From contig CANMWK010000001.1 in the NCBI GenBank assembly GCA_947501615.1, forward strand, positions 521,562-585,561: a stretch of DNA of 64,000 nt. Reading direction: 5' to 3'. Position 1 is the stretch's first letter, and the number at the start of each line of letters is the position of its first letter. The stretch is from an uncultured Tenacibaculum sp. GTDB lineage: Bacteria; Bacteroidota; Bacteroidia; Flavobacteriales; Flavobacteriaceae. This document shows positions 34,236 to 43,925 of this stretch, one piece after another. The translations under genes and the position numbers were made by a program. Below the pieces are notes generated by a model. That model saw only the letters and a list, made by a program, of their open reading frames with translations. It was not told the origin of the DNA and searched no databases.

Positions 34236-35291
34236 TTAATACTCGAAAACGATTTCGTGATGTCCAATTTGGCCTTCTAACTCTACTTCTTGAAGTTTAC
34301 TTAACATTGTAACAAATTGGTTGTCTACAATTTTATCTACATATTGAAATGCTATATCTTCTTTATCCGGAAAACGATGAATAACATCAAAAAAGATTTT
34401 GTTATTGTTAGGAATATCAAAGTAGGGTTTATACGTTGAAAAATCTTCTGTTACTGCTATATGATGTATACCTTCTAATAAGCAGAAAAAATTATACTTT
34501 CTAGTTTCTTCTCTGTCATAATCATCTTGATAATGACCTGCTTCAATTAAAATTGTATTATGACCTAATTTCTGAAAATTATCACCAGTTGCTGTAGGAT
34601 AAAACTCGTCTGTATATCTACCTATTTGATTAGGAATAATTTGTTGCAATAAAGTATTCATTGCAATAATTACATTCATGGTTTCTTTTCTTCCTGAAGT
34701 AATTTTTCTAGTTTCTTCTTCAGAAGGTGCTAAAAAAGAAATTGTTGCTGGTTTTTTTGTTCCTTCAACACCAAAAATTGTTCTTTGATCATGTAAGTTG
34801 AAACAAAACTTAGGATTAAAATCATCCAATACTTCACGAAGTAATTTGCTTTCACAAGCAGAAATATCAACAGCATCTCTATTTAAATCAACAGCATTTG
34901 CATTTACTCTGGTATATGCTACCGAACCATCTGGATTTAACATTGGAATAATAGAAATAGTGCAATTGTTTACTATCTCTTTCGTTAATTGATGTTCTGG
35001 ATACACACTCATAAAGTTGAATAAATCAAATAAAGACTTTGTTCCAGTACTTTCATTACCATGCATTTGACTCCAAATCAGGATTTTCTTATTTCCTTTT
35101 CCAATATCAATTTTATAAATGGGTCTACCTTCTTCAGATTGCCCCAAAAGTGTTACTTTAAAAAAGCGTTTATCTAATGCTTGAATTAAAGGTTCTATAT
35201 TTGAAAGCGTAATCCATTTCCCAAACAAAGTATTTTCTTTGATATTCGGATATATGTCTTCTAAAAAATTAATTGAAATTTCGTAATTCAT
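34236..35291 (-). CDS. M14-family zinc carboxypeptidase
   Basis: 351 residues without a signal peptide, so cytosolic. Zinc ligands are seen as His77 and Glu80 in SQMHGNESTG and His167 in CFNLHDQR; the catalytic Glu250 is in ILIEAGHYQDD. NPDGSVAYTRVNANAVDLNRD contains the substrate-carboxylate Arg/Asn region. The family cleaves C-terminal residues from peptides or deacylates amino acid conjugates. It is 2 bp downstream of the class V aminotransferase gene, so both probably process one substrate pool (inference). Confidence 0.9.
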   Translation of the reverse strand: MNYEISINFLEDIYPNIKENTLFGKWITLSNIEPLIQALDKRFFKVTLLGQSEEGRPIYKIDIGKGNKKILIWSQMHGNESTGTKSLFDLFNFMSVYPEHQLTKEIVNNCTISIIPMLNPDGSVAYTRVNANAVDLNRDAVDISACESKLLREVLDDFNPKFCFNLHDQRTIFGVEGTKKPATISFLAPSEEETRKITSGRKETMNVIIAMNTLLQQIIPNQIGRYTDEFYPTATGDNFQKLGHNTILIEAGHYQDDYDREETRKYNFFCLLEGIHHIAVTEDFSTYKPYFDIPNNNKIFFDVIHRFPDKEDIAFQYVDKIVDNQFVTMLSKLQEVELEGQIGHHEIVFEY

Positions 35292-35293
35292 AT

Positions 35294-36778
35294 TTAAATT
35301 GAAAACCAGTTTTTTACTAATTCCTTCTCTATTGGTACTACAGCATTATGTACATAATCATTTTTAATAGGATCATATGTATAATCTTTAGACCATTCTC
35401 CTATATTAGTTGCTAATTCTTTTATAGCATTACAAATAAATTGCAATTCTTCATTAGTAATTGTTGGATGAATCGACAAGCGAATCCAACCAGGTTTATC
35501 AAAAGAACATCCCCCAAACATTAATTCCTCAACTGTTTCTTCAGAGTTTTCATCAACGTTTAATAAAAAGTGCCCATATGTTCCTGCACAAGAACATCCT
35601 CCTCTTGTTTGAATTCCATAACGATCGTTAAGAAGTTTTACGACCAAATTAAAATGGTATTTTTCAAAATAAAAAGAAAAAATGCTTAAACGATCTTTAT
35701 GCTTTGGTGCTAGAATATGAATCATTTCTATGGATTCTAGACATTCAAAAACAATTTGGTTAATTTCATCTTCTCTTGCTTTTATTTTTGCAGTATCCAT
35801 TTGCTCCTTTAACTGTATAGATAATGCTATACGTATAGTTTGTAAAAAAGCAGGGGTTCCTCCATCCTCTCTTGTCTCTACATCATCTATATAATCATGT
35901 TTTCCCCAAGGATTTGTGTAGGTAACTGTTCCTCCTCCAGGATTATCAGGAACCATATTCTTATATAATTTTTTGTTGAAAATTAATACACCAGAACTAC
36001 CTGGCCCACCTAAAAATTTATGAGGAGAGAAAAAGATAGCATCCAAATATTCATCTTCTTTTTCTGGGTGCATATCGATAGCTACATAAGGTGCAGAGCA
36101 AGCAAAATCAACAAAACAAAGACCATTATATTTATGGATTAATGCAGCTATTTTATGATATTCTGTTTTGATACCTGTTACATTAGAGCCGGCAATTATT
36201 GAAGCTATTTTAATAGGTCTGTCCTTGTATTTTTGTATAGATTTTTCAAACTTATCCAAACAAATTAATCCGTCATGATTACATAATACGACTTCAACAT
36301 CGGCTATGGTTTCATACCAAGAAGTTTGATTTGAATTATGTTCCATATGACTAACAAAAACTACAGGACGTTTTTCTTCAGGAATTTGTGTGTGCTCTTT
36401 TAAATTCTCAGAAACTTTTAAACCAAGTATACGTTGAAATTTATTGATTACCCCTGTCATTCCTGAACCTTCAGTAATCAAAATATCTTCTTTAGATGCA
36501 TTTACATGACGCTTAATTATATTTCTAGCTTCATGATAAGCTAGTGTCATTGCAGCACCAGAAGTTGAAGTTTCTGTATGTGTATTTGCAACAAAAGGAC
36601 CAAATTCATTGATTAATTTATCTTCAATAGGTCTGTATAGACGACCACTTGCAGTCCAGTCTGTATATAACAATTTCTGTACACCATAAGGAGTCGTAAA
36701 TTCTTGATCAATTCCAACAATATTATCTCTAAATCGTCTAAAATATTGTTCCAAATCCATAGTTATCCTATTCTTCAT
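35294..36778 (-). CDS. Class V aminotransferase (cysteine desulfurase / epimerase-like)
   Basis: 494 residues; a second in-frame Met at residue 7 (MDLEQYFRRFR) is an equally good start. Fold-type I PLP enzyme: Ser/Thr-rich phosphate site NTHTETSTSGAA (about 65-76), HNSNQTSW, VDFACSAPYVAID with the PLP-contacting Asp, and the Schiff-base Lys254 in FFSPHKFLGGPG. A late RGGCSCAG resembles the mobile cysteine loop of desulfurases, but the long insert and lack of an Fe-S scaffold neighbour make a desulfurase role uncertain. It is followed 2 bp later by the M14 peptidase. Confidence 0.87.
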   Translation of the reverse strand: MKNRITMDLEQYFRRFRDNIVGIDQEFTTPYGVQKLLYTDWTASGRLYRPIEDKLINEFGPFVANTHTETSTSGAAMTLAYHEARNIIKRHVNASKEDILITEGSGMTGVINKFQRILGLKVSENLKEHTQIPEEKRPVVFVSHMEHNSNQTSWYETIADVEVVLCNHDGLICLDKFEKSIQKYKDRPIKIASIIAGSNVTGIKTEYHKIAALIHKYNGLCFVDFACSAPYVAIDMHPEKEDEYLDAIFFSPHKFLGGPGSSGVLIFNKKLYKNMVPDNPGGGTVTYTNPWGKHDYIDDVETREDGGTPAFLQTIRIALSIQLKEQMDTAKIKAREDEINQIVFECLESIEMIHILAPKHKDRLSIFSFYFEKYHFNLVVKLLNDRYGIQTRGGCSCAGTYGHFLLNVDENSEETVEELMFGGCSFDKPGWIRLSIHPTITNEELQFICNAIKELATNIGEWSKDYTYDPIKNDYVHNAVVPIEKELVKNWFSI

Positions 36779-36805
36779 GTTACGAATTTCTGTAAAAAAA
36801 TTTAA

Positions 36806-36835
36806 TTGTTAAATTTCTTATTCAATATTTAACAA
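36806..36835. repeat. 9-bp inverted repeat upstream of aminotransferase gene
   Basis: TTGTTAAAT (36806-36814) and ATTTAACAA (36827-36835) with a 12-bp spacer lie between the glmM terminator and the class V aminotransferase start. It could be a dimeric regulator site. Confidence 0.4.
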
Positions 36836-36861
36836 TCCTACTAAATTTGTATGGTAATAAA

Positions 36862-36885
36862 AAATCCCGCACTAATGCGGGATTT
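36862..36885 (-). terminator. glmM terminator
   Basis: The stem AAATCCCGC/GCGGGATTT with a 6-nt loop is followed by TTTTTTATT on the minus strand, directly after the glmM stop. Confidence 0.8.
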
Positions 36886-36888
36886 GAA

Positions 36889-38277
36889 TTAAATTATTTC
36901 CTGTATTTCTTTTATAAATCGTTTAGCCAAATCATCTGCTTTTTCTTGAGACATAGCTTCTGTATAAATTCTAATAATTGGTTCTGTATTCGATTTTCTT
37001 AAGTGTATCCATTCTTTAGGAAAATCAATTTTAACACCATCTATGGTAGTTACATCTTCGGCTTTATATTTTTCTGCCATAGTAGCTAATAATTTATCTA
37101 CATCAATCTCAGGTGTTAATTGAATTTTATTTTTACTCATAAAATAATTAGGATAGCTATCTCGTAAGGTTTTACATGATACTTTCTTTTGCGCTAAATG
37201 AGATAAAAATAAAGCTACACCAACTAATGAATCTCTACCATAATGAGAATCTGGATAAATAATTCCTCCATTTCCTTCACCTCCTATTACTGTGTTTGTG
37301 TCTTTCATCATTTGAACTACATTAACCTCACCTACAGCACTGGCAGTATATGTTCCTCCATGAGTTTCAGTAATATCACGCAAAGCTCGTGAAGAAGATA
37401 AATTAGACACTGTATTTCCTCCCTTATTTTTACTTAAAACATAGTCTGCACAAGCTACTAAAGTGTATTCTTCTCCAAACATAGAACCATCTTCACTAAT
37501 TAAAGCCAAACGATCTACATCTGGATCCACTACAATACCAAAATCGGCTTTCTTTTTAACAACAAGCTCAGAAATATCTGTTAAGTGTTCTTTTAAAGGT
37601 TCTGGATTGTGAGGAAATTGTCCATTTGGTTCACAATATAACTCGATACATTTTACACCCAATTCTTTCAATAAAGCAGGAATAGCAATTCCTCCAGTTG
37701 AGTTTACACCATCAACAACAACTTTAAACTTTGCTTTTTTAATCGCTTTTTTATCTACTAAAGGTAGTTTTAAAACTTCTTTTATATGCTTTTTAATATA
37801 GTTTTTCTTCTTTCTGTAGCTTCCTAAATCATCAACTTCAGCAAAATCGAAGTCTTCTGCATCAGCTATTTTTAAAATCTCTTCTCCATCTTTACCATTC
37901 AAAAACTCTCCTTTTTCGTTCAGAAGTTTTAAAGCATTCCATTGTTTTGGATTATGAGATGCTGTAAGAATAATACCACCATCTGCTTTTTCAATAGGTA
38001 CAGCTACTTCAACTGTAGGTGTAGTAGATAAACCTAGATCAACAACATCTATTCCTAAACCTATTAAGGTATCCGATACTAATCCACTTATCATTTTTCC
38101 AGAAATCCTAGCATCTCTACCTATGATTATTTTTATTTCTTTTTTTTCTTTGTTTTTATTTTTAATAAAAGTACCGTACGCAGCAGCAAATTTAACTGCA
38201 TCGATTGGTGTTAAATTATCTCCTGTATTTCCTCCTATAGTTCCTCTAATTCCAGATATAGATTTGATTAATGTCAT
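36889..38277 (-). CDS. glmM: Phosphoglucosamine mutase
   Basis: Cytosolic enzyme converting glucosamine-6-phosphate to glucosamine-1-phosphate on the path to UDP-GlcNAc, peptidoglycan and LPS. It is 462 residues, full length. Seen: SISGIRGTIGG at the N-terminus, the phospho-serine Ser107 in LTASHNPKQWNALK, the metal loop VDPDVDRLAL, the sugar loop GGEGNGGIIYPD, and the C-terminal phosphate loop RKSNTEPIIRIYTEA. A phosphomannomutase/phosphoglucomutase activity cannot be excluded from sequence, but the Bacteroidota length and motifs fit GlmM. Confidence 0.92.
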   Translation of the reverse strand: MTLIKSISGIRGTIGGNTGDNLTPIDAVKFAAAYGTFIKNKNKEKKEIKIIIGRDARISGKMISGLVSDTLIGLGIDVVDLGLSTTPTVEVAVPIEKADGGIILTASHNPKQWNALKLLNEKGEFLNGKDGEEILKIADAEDFDFAEVDDLGSYRKKKNYIKKHIKEVLKLPLVDKKAIKKAKFKVVVDGVNSTGGIAIPALLKELGVKCIELYCEPNGQFPHNPEPLKEHLTDISELVVKKKADFGIVVDPDVDRLALISEDGSMFGEEYTLVACADYVLSKNKGGNTVSNLSSSRALRDITETHGGTYTASAVGEVNVVQMMKDTNTVIGGEGNGGIIYPDSHYGRDSLVGVALFLSHLAQKKVSCKTLRDSYPNYFMSKNKIQLTPEIDVDKLLATMAEKYKAEDVTTIDGVKIDFPKEWIHLRKSNTEPIIRIYTEAMSQEKADDLAKRFIKEIQEII

Positions 38278-38328
38278 ATTTGTTTTTCCGTTTTAAAGCA
38301 AAGATAATCATCTAGATTTTATACAAAA

Positions 38329-38367
38329 AAAAGAGACTGTCTAAAAATACTTTAAACAGTCTCTTTT
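38329..38367 (-). terminator. Terminator of small barrel gene
   Basis: A 12-bp stem AAAAGAGACTGT/ACAGTCTCTTTT lies 18 bp after the stop of the 38,385 gene and is followed by T4-rich sequence on the minus strand. Confidence 0.75.
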
Positions 38368-38384
38368 ACTATTTTTTGATTTTT

Positions 38385-38825
38385 TTATAAATCAAACATA
38401 GCTCCAACATTAAAATATCCTCCAGAACCAATTCCAGAATATGATGCTCTTAAAGCTATACCTTGTTGTAATTTATATTCGAAGATAGGTCTGAAATAGA
38501 AACCATTACCAGCATTACTAATTCCTATTGCATATCCCATATCTAAACCTAATTCAATTTTGTCTGATGCTTTGAATCTTCCAGCTCCTGCTAAAGGTAA
38601 AACAATAGAACTACCTTCAGTAATTATTGCTAATCCTGTAGCTCCACCTACTTTAAATTTGCTATCTACATTAAATAAATAGTCAACATCTCCACCAATA
38701 ACAAAAGAAGAATTTGTGTTTCCAGTTGTAAAACCAATATTACCCCCAATTCTTAATTTTCCCTCTTGAGCAATTCCATTGAAAGCAAAAGCAATAAATG
38801 CTATAACACATAAAAATTTTTTCAT
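38385..38825 (-). CDS. Small outer-membrane beta-barrel protein
   Basis: 146 residues with signal peptide MKKFLCVIAFIAFAFNGIAQ. The mature protein alternates short amphipathic strands ending in glycine and aromatic turns (LRIGGNIGFTTGN, FVIGGDVDYLF, ELGLDMGYAIG, GIALRASYSG, YFNVGAMFDL), consistent with an eight-stranded barrel of the OMP_b-brl type that ends in a hydrophobic residue. The specific role is unknown. It lies between glmM and rpsA on the same strand, each with its own terminator. Confidence 0.8.
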   Translation of the reverse strand: MKKFLCVIAFIAFAFNGIAQEGKLRIGGNIGFTTGNTNSSFVIGGDVDYLFNVDSKFKVGGATGLAIITEGSSIVLPLAGAGRFKASDKIELGLDMGYAIGISNAGNGFYFRPIFEYKLQQGIALRASYSGIGSGGYFNVGAMFDL

Positions 38826-38913
38826 TTTTTAGATTTTTAAATTTGATACTTTTAACGACAAATATAGCACCAAAGTATAAATTAGAAAGAAAATTGTAAG
38901 AATTTAAACGAAA

Positions 38914-38938
38914 AAACCACTACAAATTGTAGTGGTTT
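38914..38938 (-). terminator. rpsA terminator
   Basis: The stem AAACCACTACAA/TTGTAGTGGTTT is followed by TTTCG on the minus strand, immediately after the S1 gene. Confidence 0.8.
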
Positions 38939-38963
38939 AGATATTTAAAATTGGTTCGGAAAA

Positions 38964-40736
38964 TTATTTTCCTTCCATTTTTCTCTTTAATTCAGCTAAT
39001 CCTCCGATATCACCTAAAGTAGTTTTTTCAGATTCTTGAGCTTTCTTAGCAGCTGCTTTTACATTTCTTTGCTCTTCTTCTCTGAAGATTGAAGTATGAG
39101 AAACAACGATCTTACGATACTCTTTACTAAATTCAGTTACCATAAATTCTACAGTATCACCTTTAGCTAATTTACCACCGTCTTCTTTTTCTAAGAAACG
39201 TGATGGAGCAAATGCCTCAACACCATCTTCAAAAGTTACTGTAGCACCTTTATCGTTTTTATTCGTAATAGTACCTTCGAATTTAGAACCTATTGTATAT
39301 TTAGCTTGGTGACCATCCCAAGGATTCTCTTGAGTTTGCTTATGACCTAAGTTTAATTTACGGTTCTCTACATCTAATTCTAATACTTGAACAGCTAATT
39401 TATCACCTACAGAAGCAAATTCAGATGGGTGCTTAACTTTCTTAGTCCAAGATAAATCAGAAATATATACTAATCCATCAATACCTTCTTCTAACTCAAC
39501 AAATACTCCGAAGTTTGTGTAATTACGGATAGTACCTTCATGTTGAGATCCAACAGGGTATTTTGTAGTAATATCTGTCCAAGGATCTGGGTGTAATTGC
39601 TTCATACCTAAAGACATTTTACGCTCTTCTCTATCTAAAGTTAAGATTTGAGCTTCAACTTGGTCTCCTACTTGTACGAAATCTTGTGCAGAACGTAAGT
39701 GTGTAGACCAAGACATTTCAGATACGTGAATTAATCCTTCTACTCCATCTTCTACTTCTACAAATGCACCGTAGTCAGCTAAAACAACTACTTTACCTTT
39801 AACTTTATCTCCTACTTTTAATTCTCCATCTAAAGCATCCCATGGATGAGCAGATAATTGCTTTAATCCTAATTGAATTCTAGACTTGTTATCATCAAAG
39901 TCTAAGATTACAACGTTTAATTTTTGATCTAATTCAACAACTTCACTTGGGTGGTTGATACGAGACCAAGATAAATCTGTAATGTGAATTAATCCGTCAA
40001 CACCTCCTAAGTCAACAAATACACCATAAGAAGTTACATTCTTAACAACTCCTTCTAATACTTGTCCTTTTTCTAATTGACCAATGATTTCACGCTTTTG
40101 ATCTTCTAAATCAGCTTCAATTAATGCTTTATGAGAAACTACTACGTTTTTGAATTCGTGGTTGATCTTAACAACTTTGAATTCCATAGTTTTTTCAACA
40201 TACTGATCGTAATCACGGATTGGCTTCACATCAATTTGAGAACCTGGTAAGAAAGCTTCAATACCAAATACGTCAACGATCATACCACCACGAGTTCTAC
40301 ACTTAACAAAACCGTTAACGATTTCTCCAGTTTCGTGTGCATTATTAACTCTATCCCATGCTTTGATTACACGAGCTTTTTTGTGAGATAATACTAATTG
40401 ACCAGAAGAATCTTCTCTTTTATCAACTAATACTTCTACTTTATCCCCAACAGCTAAGTTTGGATTGTAACGGAATTCGTTTAAAGAAATAACTCCTTCA
40501 GATTTAGAGTTAATGTCAATAATAGCATCACGATCTGTAACACGTACAACTTCACCTTCAATTACATCACGCTCATTTACGAAACCTACAGTTCCTTCTA
40601 ATGCTTGTTCAAATTCTTTTAATTTAGACTCATCAACTTCATCAATACCTTCTTCGTATTTATGCCAGTTAAAAGTTGCTAAAAATTGTGCTGGGCTTAC
40701 AGTTTCTTCAACTGTTTTTTTTGTTTCTTCAGACAT
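38964..40736 (-). CDS. rpsA: 30S ribosomal protein S1
   Basis: 590 residues with six S1 OB-fold repeats, the usual arrangement of long S1 proteins that recruit mRNA to the ribosome. Repeats can be read at about 60-130, 150-205, 222-292 (KNVTSYGVFVDLGGVDGLIHI), 310-378 (LADYGAFVEVEDGVEGLIHV), 397-465 (NYTNFGVFVELEEGIDGLVYI) and 483-550. The N-terminus is an acidic extension. Because flavobacterial mRNAs mostly lack Shine-Dalgarno sequences, S1 is a likely key initiation factor (established idea, not shown here). The promoter is at 40859-40866. Confidence 0.95.
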   Translation of the reverse strand: MSEETKKTVEETVSPAQFLATFNWHKYEEGIDEVDESKLKEFEQALEGTVGFVNERDVIEGEVVRVTDRDAIIDINSKSEGVISLNEFRYNPNLAVGDKVEVLVDKREDSSGQLVLSHKKARVIKAWDRVNNAHETGEIVNGFVKCRTRGGMIVDVFGIEAFLPGSQIDVKPIRDYDQYVEKTMEFKVVKINHEFKNVVVSHKALIEADLEDQKREIIGQLEKGQVLEGVVKNVTSYGVFVDLGGVDGLIHITDLSWSRINHPSEVVELDQKLNVVILDFDDNKSRIQLGLKQLSAHPWDALDGELKVGDKVKGKVVVLADYGAFVEVEDGVEGLIHVSEMSWSTHLRSAQDFVQVGDQVEAQILTLDREERKMSLGMKQLHPDPWTDITTKYPVGSQHEGTIRNYTNFGVFVELEEGIDGLVYISDLSWTKKVKHPSEFASVGDKLAVQVLELDVENRKLNLGHKQTQENPWDGHQAKYTIGSKFEGTITNKNDKGATVTFEDGVEAFAPSRFLEKEDGGKLAKGDTVEFMVTEFSKEYRKIVVSHTSIFREEEQRNVKAAAKKAQESEKTTLGDIGGLAELKRKMEGK

Positions 40737-40858
40737 GTCTGAGAATAGTTTTGTATCTTTTTGTTAATCAGATTTTTAGCAATATTAACGCCAAGAGAAA
40801 TTAAACTTTTATAAATAAAATCAAAACCTTTTCAAATCTGTTCTTGCAAAAAGGCGTG

Positions 40859-40866
40859 CAAATTTA
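40859..40866 (-). promoter_or_regulatory. rpsA promoter box TAAATTTGC
   Basis: Exact TAnnTTTG on the minus strand about 123 bp upstream of the S1 start codon, giving a leader of about 115 nt that could hold autoregulatory structure. The rest of the gap 40737-41040 shows no other feature. Confidence 0.6.
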
Positions 40867-41040
40867 CGCATTATTAATGAGTTATCCTAAAAAACAGAAT
40901 TATAATACAAAGAAATTATTATAGAGCTTTTATTATCATTATTCAATGATAAAGTTATCATTTTATTAAGCTTTTAAAAAAGTTATCAAAAAATAAATCT
41001 AAAATATATTTTTAGCTTCAAAATAATTTAAAGCATTAAA

Positions 41041-42201
41041 ATGAAAAAAATTAACCTTTTACTGTTATTAACAGCAATTATTTTCACTTCGTGTGATAAT
41101 GAAAATGAATTAATCCATGAAAACAATGAATCTCAAGAACTAACTTTAAAACCCGCTAATCCTAATCATCCAGTTGTTAAAAAACTAATTAAAGATGGAA
41201 CAAATTTAAATGAAATAAAGGAAGGTAAAGAATTCTTTCATGTGAATGATTTATTATTCACCAAAAAGATTAGTGATTATGAAATTGATTTGAATAATGA
41301 TGAAAACCTTTCAACAAAAAAAAGACAATACAGAGAAGCGGGTATTGTTTCATTATTTAATTTGAGAATATCAGTTTTTTTAGACCCTTCATTAAGAAAT
41401 GTTTATGAAAATGCTTTAATTCAAGCTATTAATCGATATAATAATATTAACAATTGTGGTCTGTTTTTAACTTATTCAACAAATAGATCTTCTAGTATAG
41501 TAATTGATCCTACTTTTTCTAATGATGATTTTTGGGGAAAAGCACAATTTCCTACTCGCAGTAGAGTCGGAAGACAGGTATTAATAAACACTAGAATAAA
41601 TGGTAATCTTAACAGTTTAAATCAAAGGATTGAATTAATGTTGCATGAAATTGGTCATTGTTTAGGGTTAAGACACACTGATTGGAGAAGTAACGGTGAA
41701 GGAAGTTACGGAAGCTTTTTTGATTTTTTAGGTATCAGGCCAGGGCAACCAGTTCATATATCAGGCACTCCTTCTGATGAAAGTGATGGAAATTCAATAA
41801 TGTGGTCATCTTTAGGTAACACTCCTTTGATTGGTTTTTCAAATTTTGATTTAGTAGCATTAAGAACCTTATATCCTCACGCATATAGATTTAGATATGT
41901 TACAACTTATGAAGAATCTGATTATGGCGAAGAAATATTAGAACAAGATGTTTTTGCAGATATATTCAGAGATGCCTCTTACACTACCCCATTAACACTT
42001 ACAAATAATGCAAGTGTACGTTGTTATGTAGTTACTCAAGAGTTTAATGCTAGCAGTGGAGTGTCAAGTAGACCAATAACAAGAACATTACAACCAGGAA
42101 GAAATACATACTTTTTAACAGATATAGAAAGTCAATGTTCTCCTTATCAAGGTGAAATATGTACAGATCAGTATATGAGTACATATTACATAACTAGATG
42201 A
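41041..42201 (+). CDS. M57-type zinc metallopeptidase lipoprotein
   Basis: 386 residues: a lipoprotein signal with Cys18 (AIIFTSCDN), a propeptide-like N-terminal segment (about 30-100), then a metzincin-like domain with HEIGHCLGLRH. His202, Glu203, His206 and His212 supply the zinc site and general base; SIMWSSLG provides the Met-turn Met. This matches the dual-action HEIGH (Peptidase_M57) family. A C-terminal domain from about 300 (RYVTTYEESDYGEE) may be an adhesive or inhibitory module. Likely surface-exposed. No neighbouring secretion gene is seen. Confidence 0.9.
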   Translation: MKKINLLLLLTAIIFTSCDNENELIHENNESQELTLKPANPNHPVVKKLIKDGTNLNEIKEGKEFFHVNDLLFTKKISDYEIDLNNDENLSTKKRQYREAGIVSLFNLRISVFLDPSLRNVYENALIQAINRYNNINNCGLFLTYSTNRSSSIVIDPTFSNDDFWGKAQFPTRSRVGRQVLINTRINGNLNSLNQRIELMLHEIGHCLGLRHTDWRSNGEGSYGSFFDFLGIRPGQPVHISGTPSDESDGNSIMWSSLGNTPLIGFSNFDLVALRTLYPHAYRFRYVTTYEESDYGEEILEQDVFADIFRDASYTTPLTLTNNASVRCYVVTQEFNASSGVSSRPITRTLQPGRNTYFLTDIESQCSPYQGEICTDQYMSTYYITR

Positions 42202-42259
42202 TTAGTAGATAATTTTTTCAATTGAATCACTCTACTCAGAGAATACTGAGGTTTATTAT

Positions 42260-42284
42260 AAAGGGGGCTTTTAGCCCTCTTTTA
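42260..42284. terminator. Terminator of M57 gene
   Basis: AAAGGGGGCT/AGCCCTCTTT hairpin with TTTT tail on the plus strand, between convergent genes. Confidence 0.7.
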
Positions 42285-42457
42285 CATTTATAAATTAAAA
42301 TTATCTGAATTCGGATTCCTACAGTGTTCTATTTAATGATTACTCTTTTGACCTGTAATTAACAAACCTAAATTACATTATTTTATAATATATATTTGTT
42401 GAATACAATCGTAAATTAAAATCATTCAATATCGTAACCTTAATATTTGTTAATTTT

Positions 42458-43066
42458 TTACGCTAAAGCTTTTATTTCAACTTTAAACAAACTATCAAAT
42501 ACATCAAAAATAGCTTGACTATCATTTTTTCGAACAGAAATCACATACTCACAATCTAATTCTAACTTTTGTGTTTTAATTTCAATTTGTTTCTTTTTGA
42601 TAATTTGTTGTACTTTATTCATCATGTCATAGCCAAAAGTCAATTTGTAAGTAATGTTTATCGTTTTCTCTATAATTTCTGAAGTTTCAAGTGCTAATTT
42701 TGCTGAGCTTCTATACGCATTAATTAAACCTCCTACCCCTAATTTTGTACCTCCAAAATAACGTACCGAAACAATTAAAATATTGGTAACCCCAAAAGCC
42801 TGTATTTGACCATATATGGGTTGCCCAGCTGAGTTACTAGGCTCTCCATCATCATTAACCCTGTAACTAATTTTTTCTGTACCTATTTGCCAGGCATAAC
42901 AATGATGTCTTGCTGTATGATGAATTTTTCTAAGTCCGTCTAAACATTTTTTTACATCATCCTCAGAATGCACAGGAAAAGCATATCCAAAGAATTTACT
43001 ATTTCGGTCTTTAAATAGTGTTTCTTCTGAAGGTTTTACTATAGTTTTATAAGTATCAATTTCCAT
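42458..43066 (-). CDS. YigZ/IMPACT-family protein
   Basis: 202 residues of the YigZ/IMPACT N-domain family: NSKFFGYAFPVHSEDDVKKC, then HHCYAWQIG, NDDGEPSNSAGQPIYGQIQ and VRYFGGTKLGVGGLINAYR, followed by a C-terminal ferredoxin-like DUF1949 domain (about 135-200). The role is unclear in bacteria; a link to translation has been proposed from the eukaryotic IMPACT protein. It overlaps the 3' end of the EamA-like gene by 11 bp. Confidence 0.9.
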   Translation of the reverse strand: MEIDTYKTIVKPSEETLFKDRNSKFFGYAFPVHSEDDVKKCLDGLRKIHHTARHHCYAWQIGTEKISYRVNDDGEPSNSAGQPIYGQIQAFGVTNILIVSVRYFGGTKLGVGGLINAYRSSAKLALETSEIIEKTINITYKLTFGYDMMNKVQQIIKKKQIEIKTQKLELDCEYVISVRKNDSQAIFDVFDSLFKVEIKALA

Positions 43067-43925
43067 ATTTTGTAATTAAAAGAATACTTACTACCGCTAT
43101 AATGATTCCTATCCAATTTCTATATTCTAGCTTTTCTTTGAATAAAAACAAACCAAATAGTGTCGATAATAAAACAATACTTACATTGTTAATTGTGAAT
43201 AACATTGCACTGTCAAAACCTTCAATCTTAAGTGCTCGAATTAAAAATTCTATTGAAAAATAATTAGGAATACCTAATACGATACCTCCAATGATATTTC
43301 GAGTTTTTATCTTTTCATTTTTAGTTATTATTTGAAATACTAAATATGTGACTCCCAAAATAAAAGCAATTCCAAAGATTGATGCTGAAAAAATAGAAAC
43401 ATTTTCTGGAGATACATGATGAACTTCCATATACTTGAGAAGCGTATCTATTGCTCCTGAACCTAAAAACAACAAAGCAGGAAAAAATAAAGAACTCTTA
43501 CCTACTTTCTCATTATTTTTTTTGACCGAAGTTAGATATACAGCAATTAAAGCTAATACTATTCCAATAACTTTGATAGCAGTTACATTTTCATGATATA
43601 AAAACACTCCAAAAACAATAGGAATTACAACTGCCATTCTTCCTGATACTGACGCTACTGATAATCCATTCTTTTGAGAGGTTAATGCCATTAAATTAAA
43701 GATAGAAATGAATAAAACTCCTAAGGCACAAGCACCAAAAAACCAAGACTGACTTGGAATTGCTGTTACTGGTAATTTAACTGGTGAATATAGATATCCG
43801 ATACTAAAAGCAACTATATAATTTACTACAATTGCTTGAAAAGTATTAATTTTAAAATGTTCAAAATACTTAAAAATAACATATAAACCACTTGATATTA
43901 CGATGCTTAAAACTAAATAAATCAT
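43056..43925 (-). CDS. EamA-like DMT-superfamily transporter
   Basis: 289 residues, ten hydrophobic helices in two homologous halves, the EamA/DMT topology. Helices end with short basic loops (VKKNNEK near 135). Members export or exchange metabolites such as amino acids or nucleotides; the substrate is unknown. It overlaps the HAD gene upstream by 4 bp and the YigZ gene downstream by 11 bp, so the run from ribD to yigZ is one tightly packed transcription unit. Confidence 0.85.
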   Translation of the reverse strand: MIYLVLSIVISSGLYVIFKYFEHFKINTFQAIVVNYIVAFSIGYLYSPVKLPVTAIPSQSWFFGACALGVLFISIFNLMALTSQKNGLSVASVSGRMAVVIPIVFGVFLYHENVTAIKVIGIVLALIAVYLTSVKKNNEKVGKSSLFFPALLFLGSGAIDTLLKYMEVHHVSPENVSIFSASIFGIAFILGVTYLVFQIITKNEKIKTRNIIGGIVLGIPNYFSIEFLIRALKIEGFDSAMLFTINNVSIVLLSTLFGLFLFKEKLEYRNWIGIIIAVVSILLITKYGN

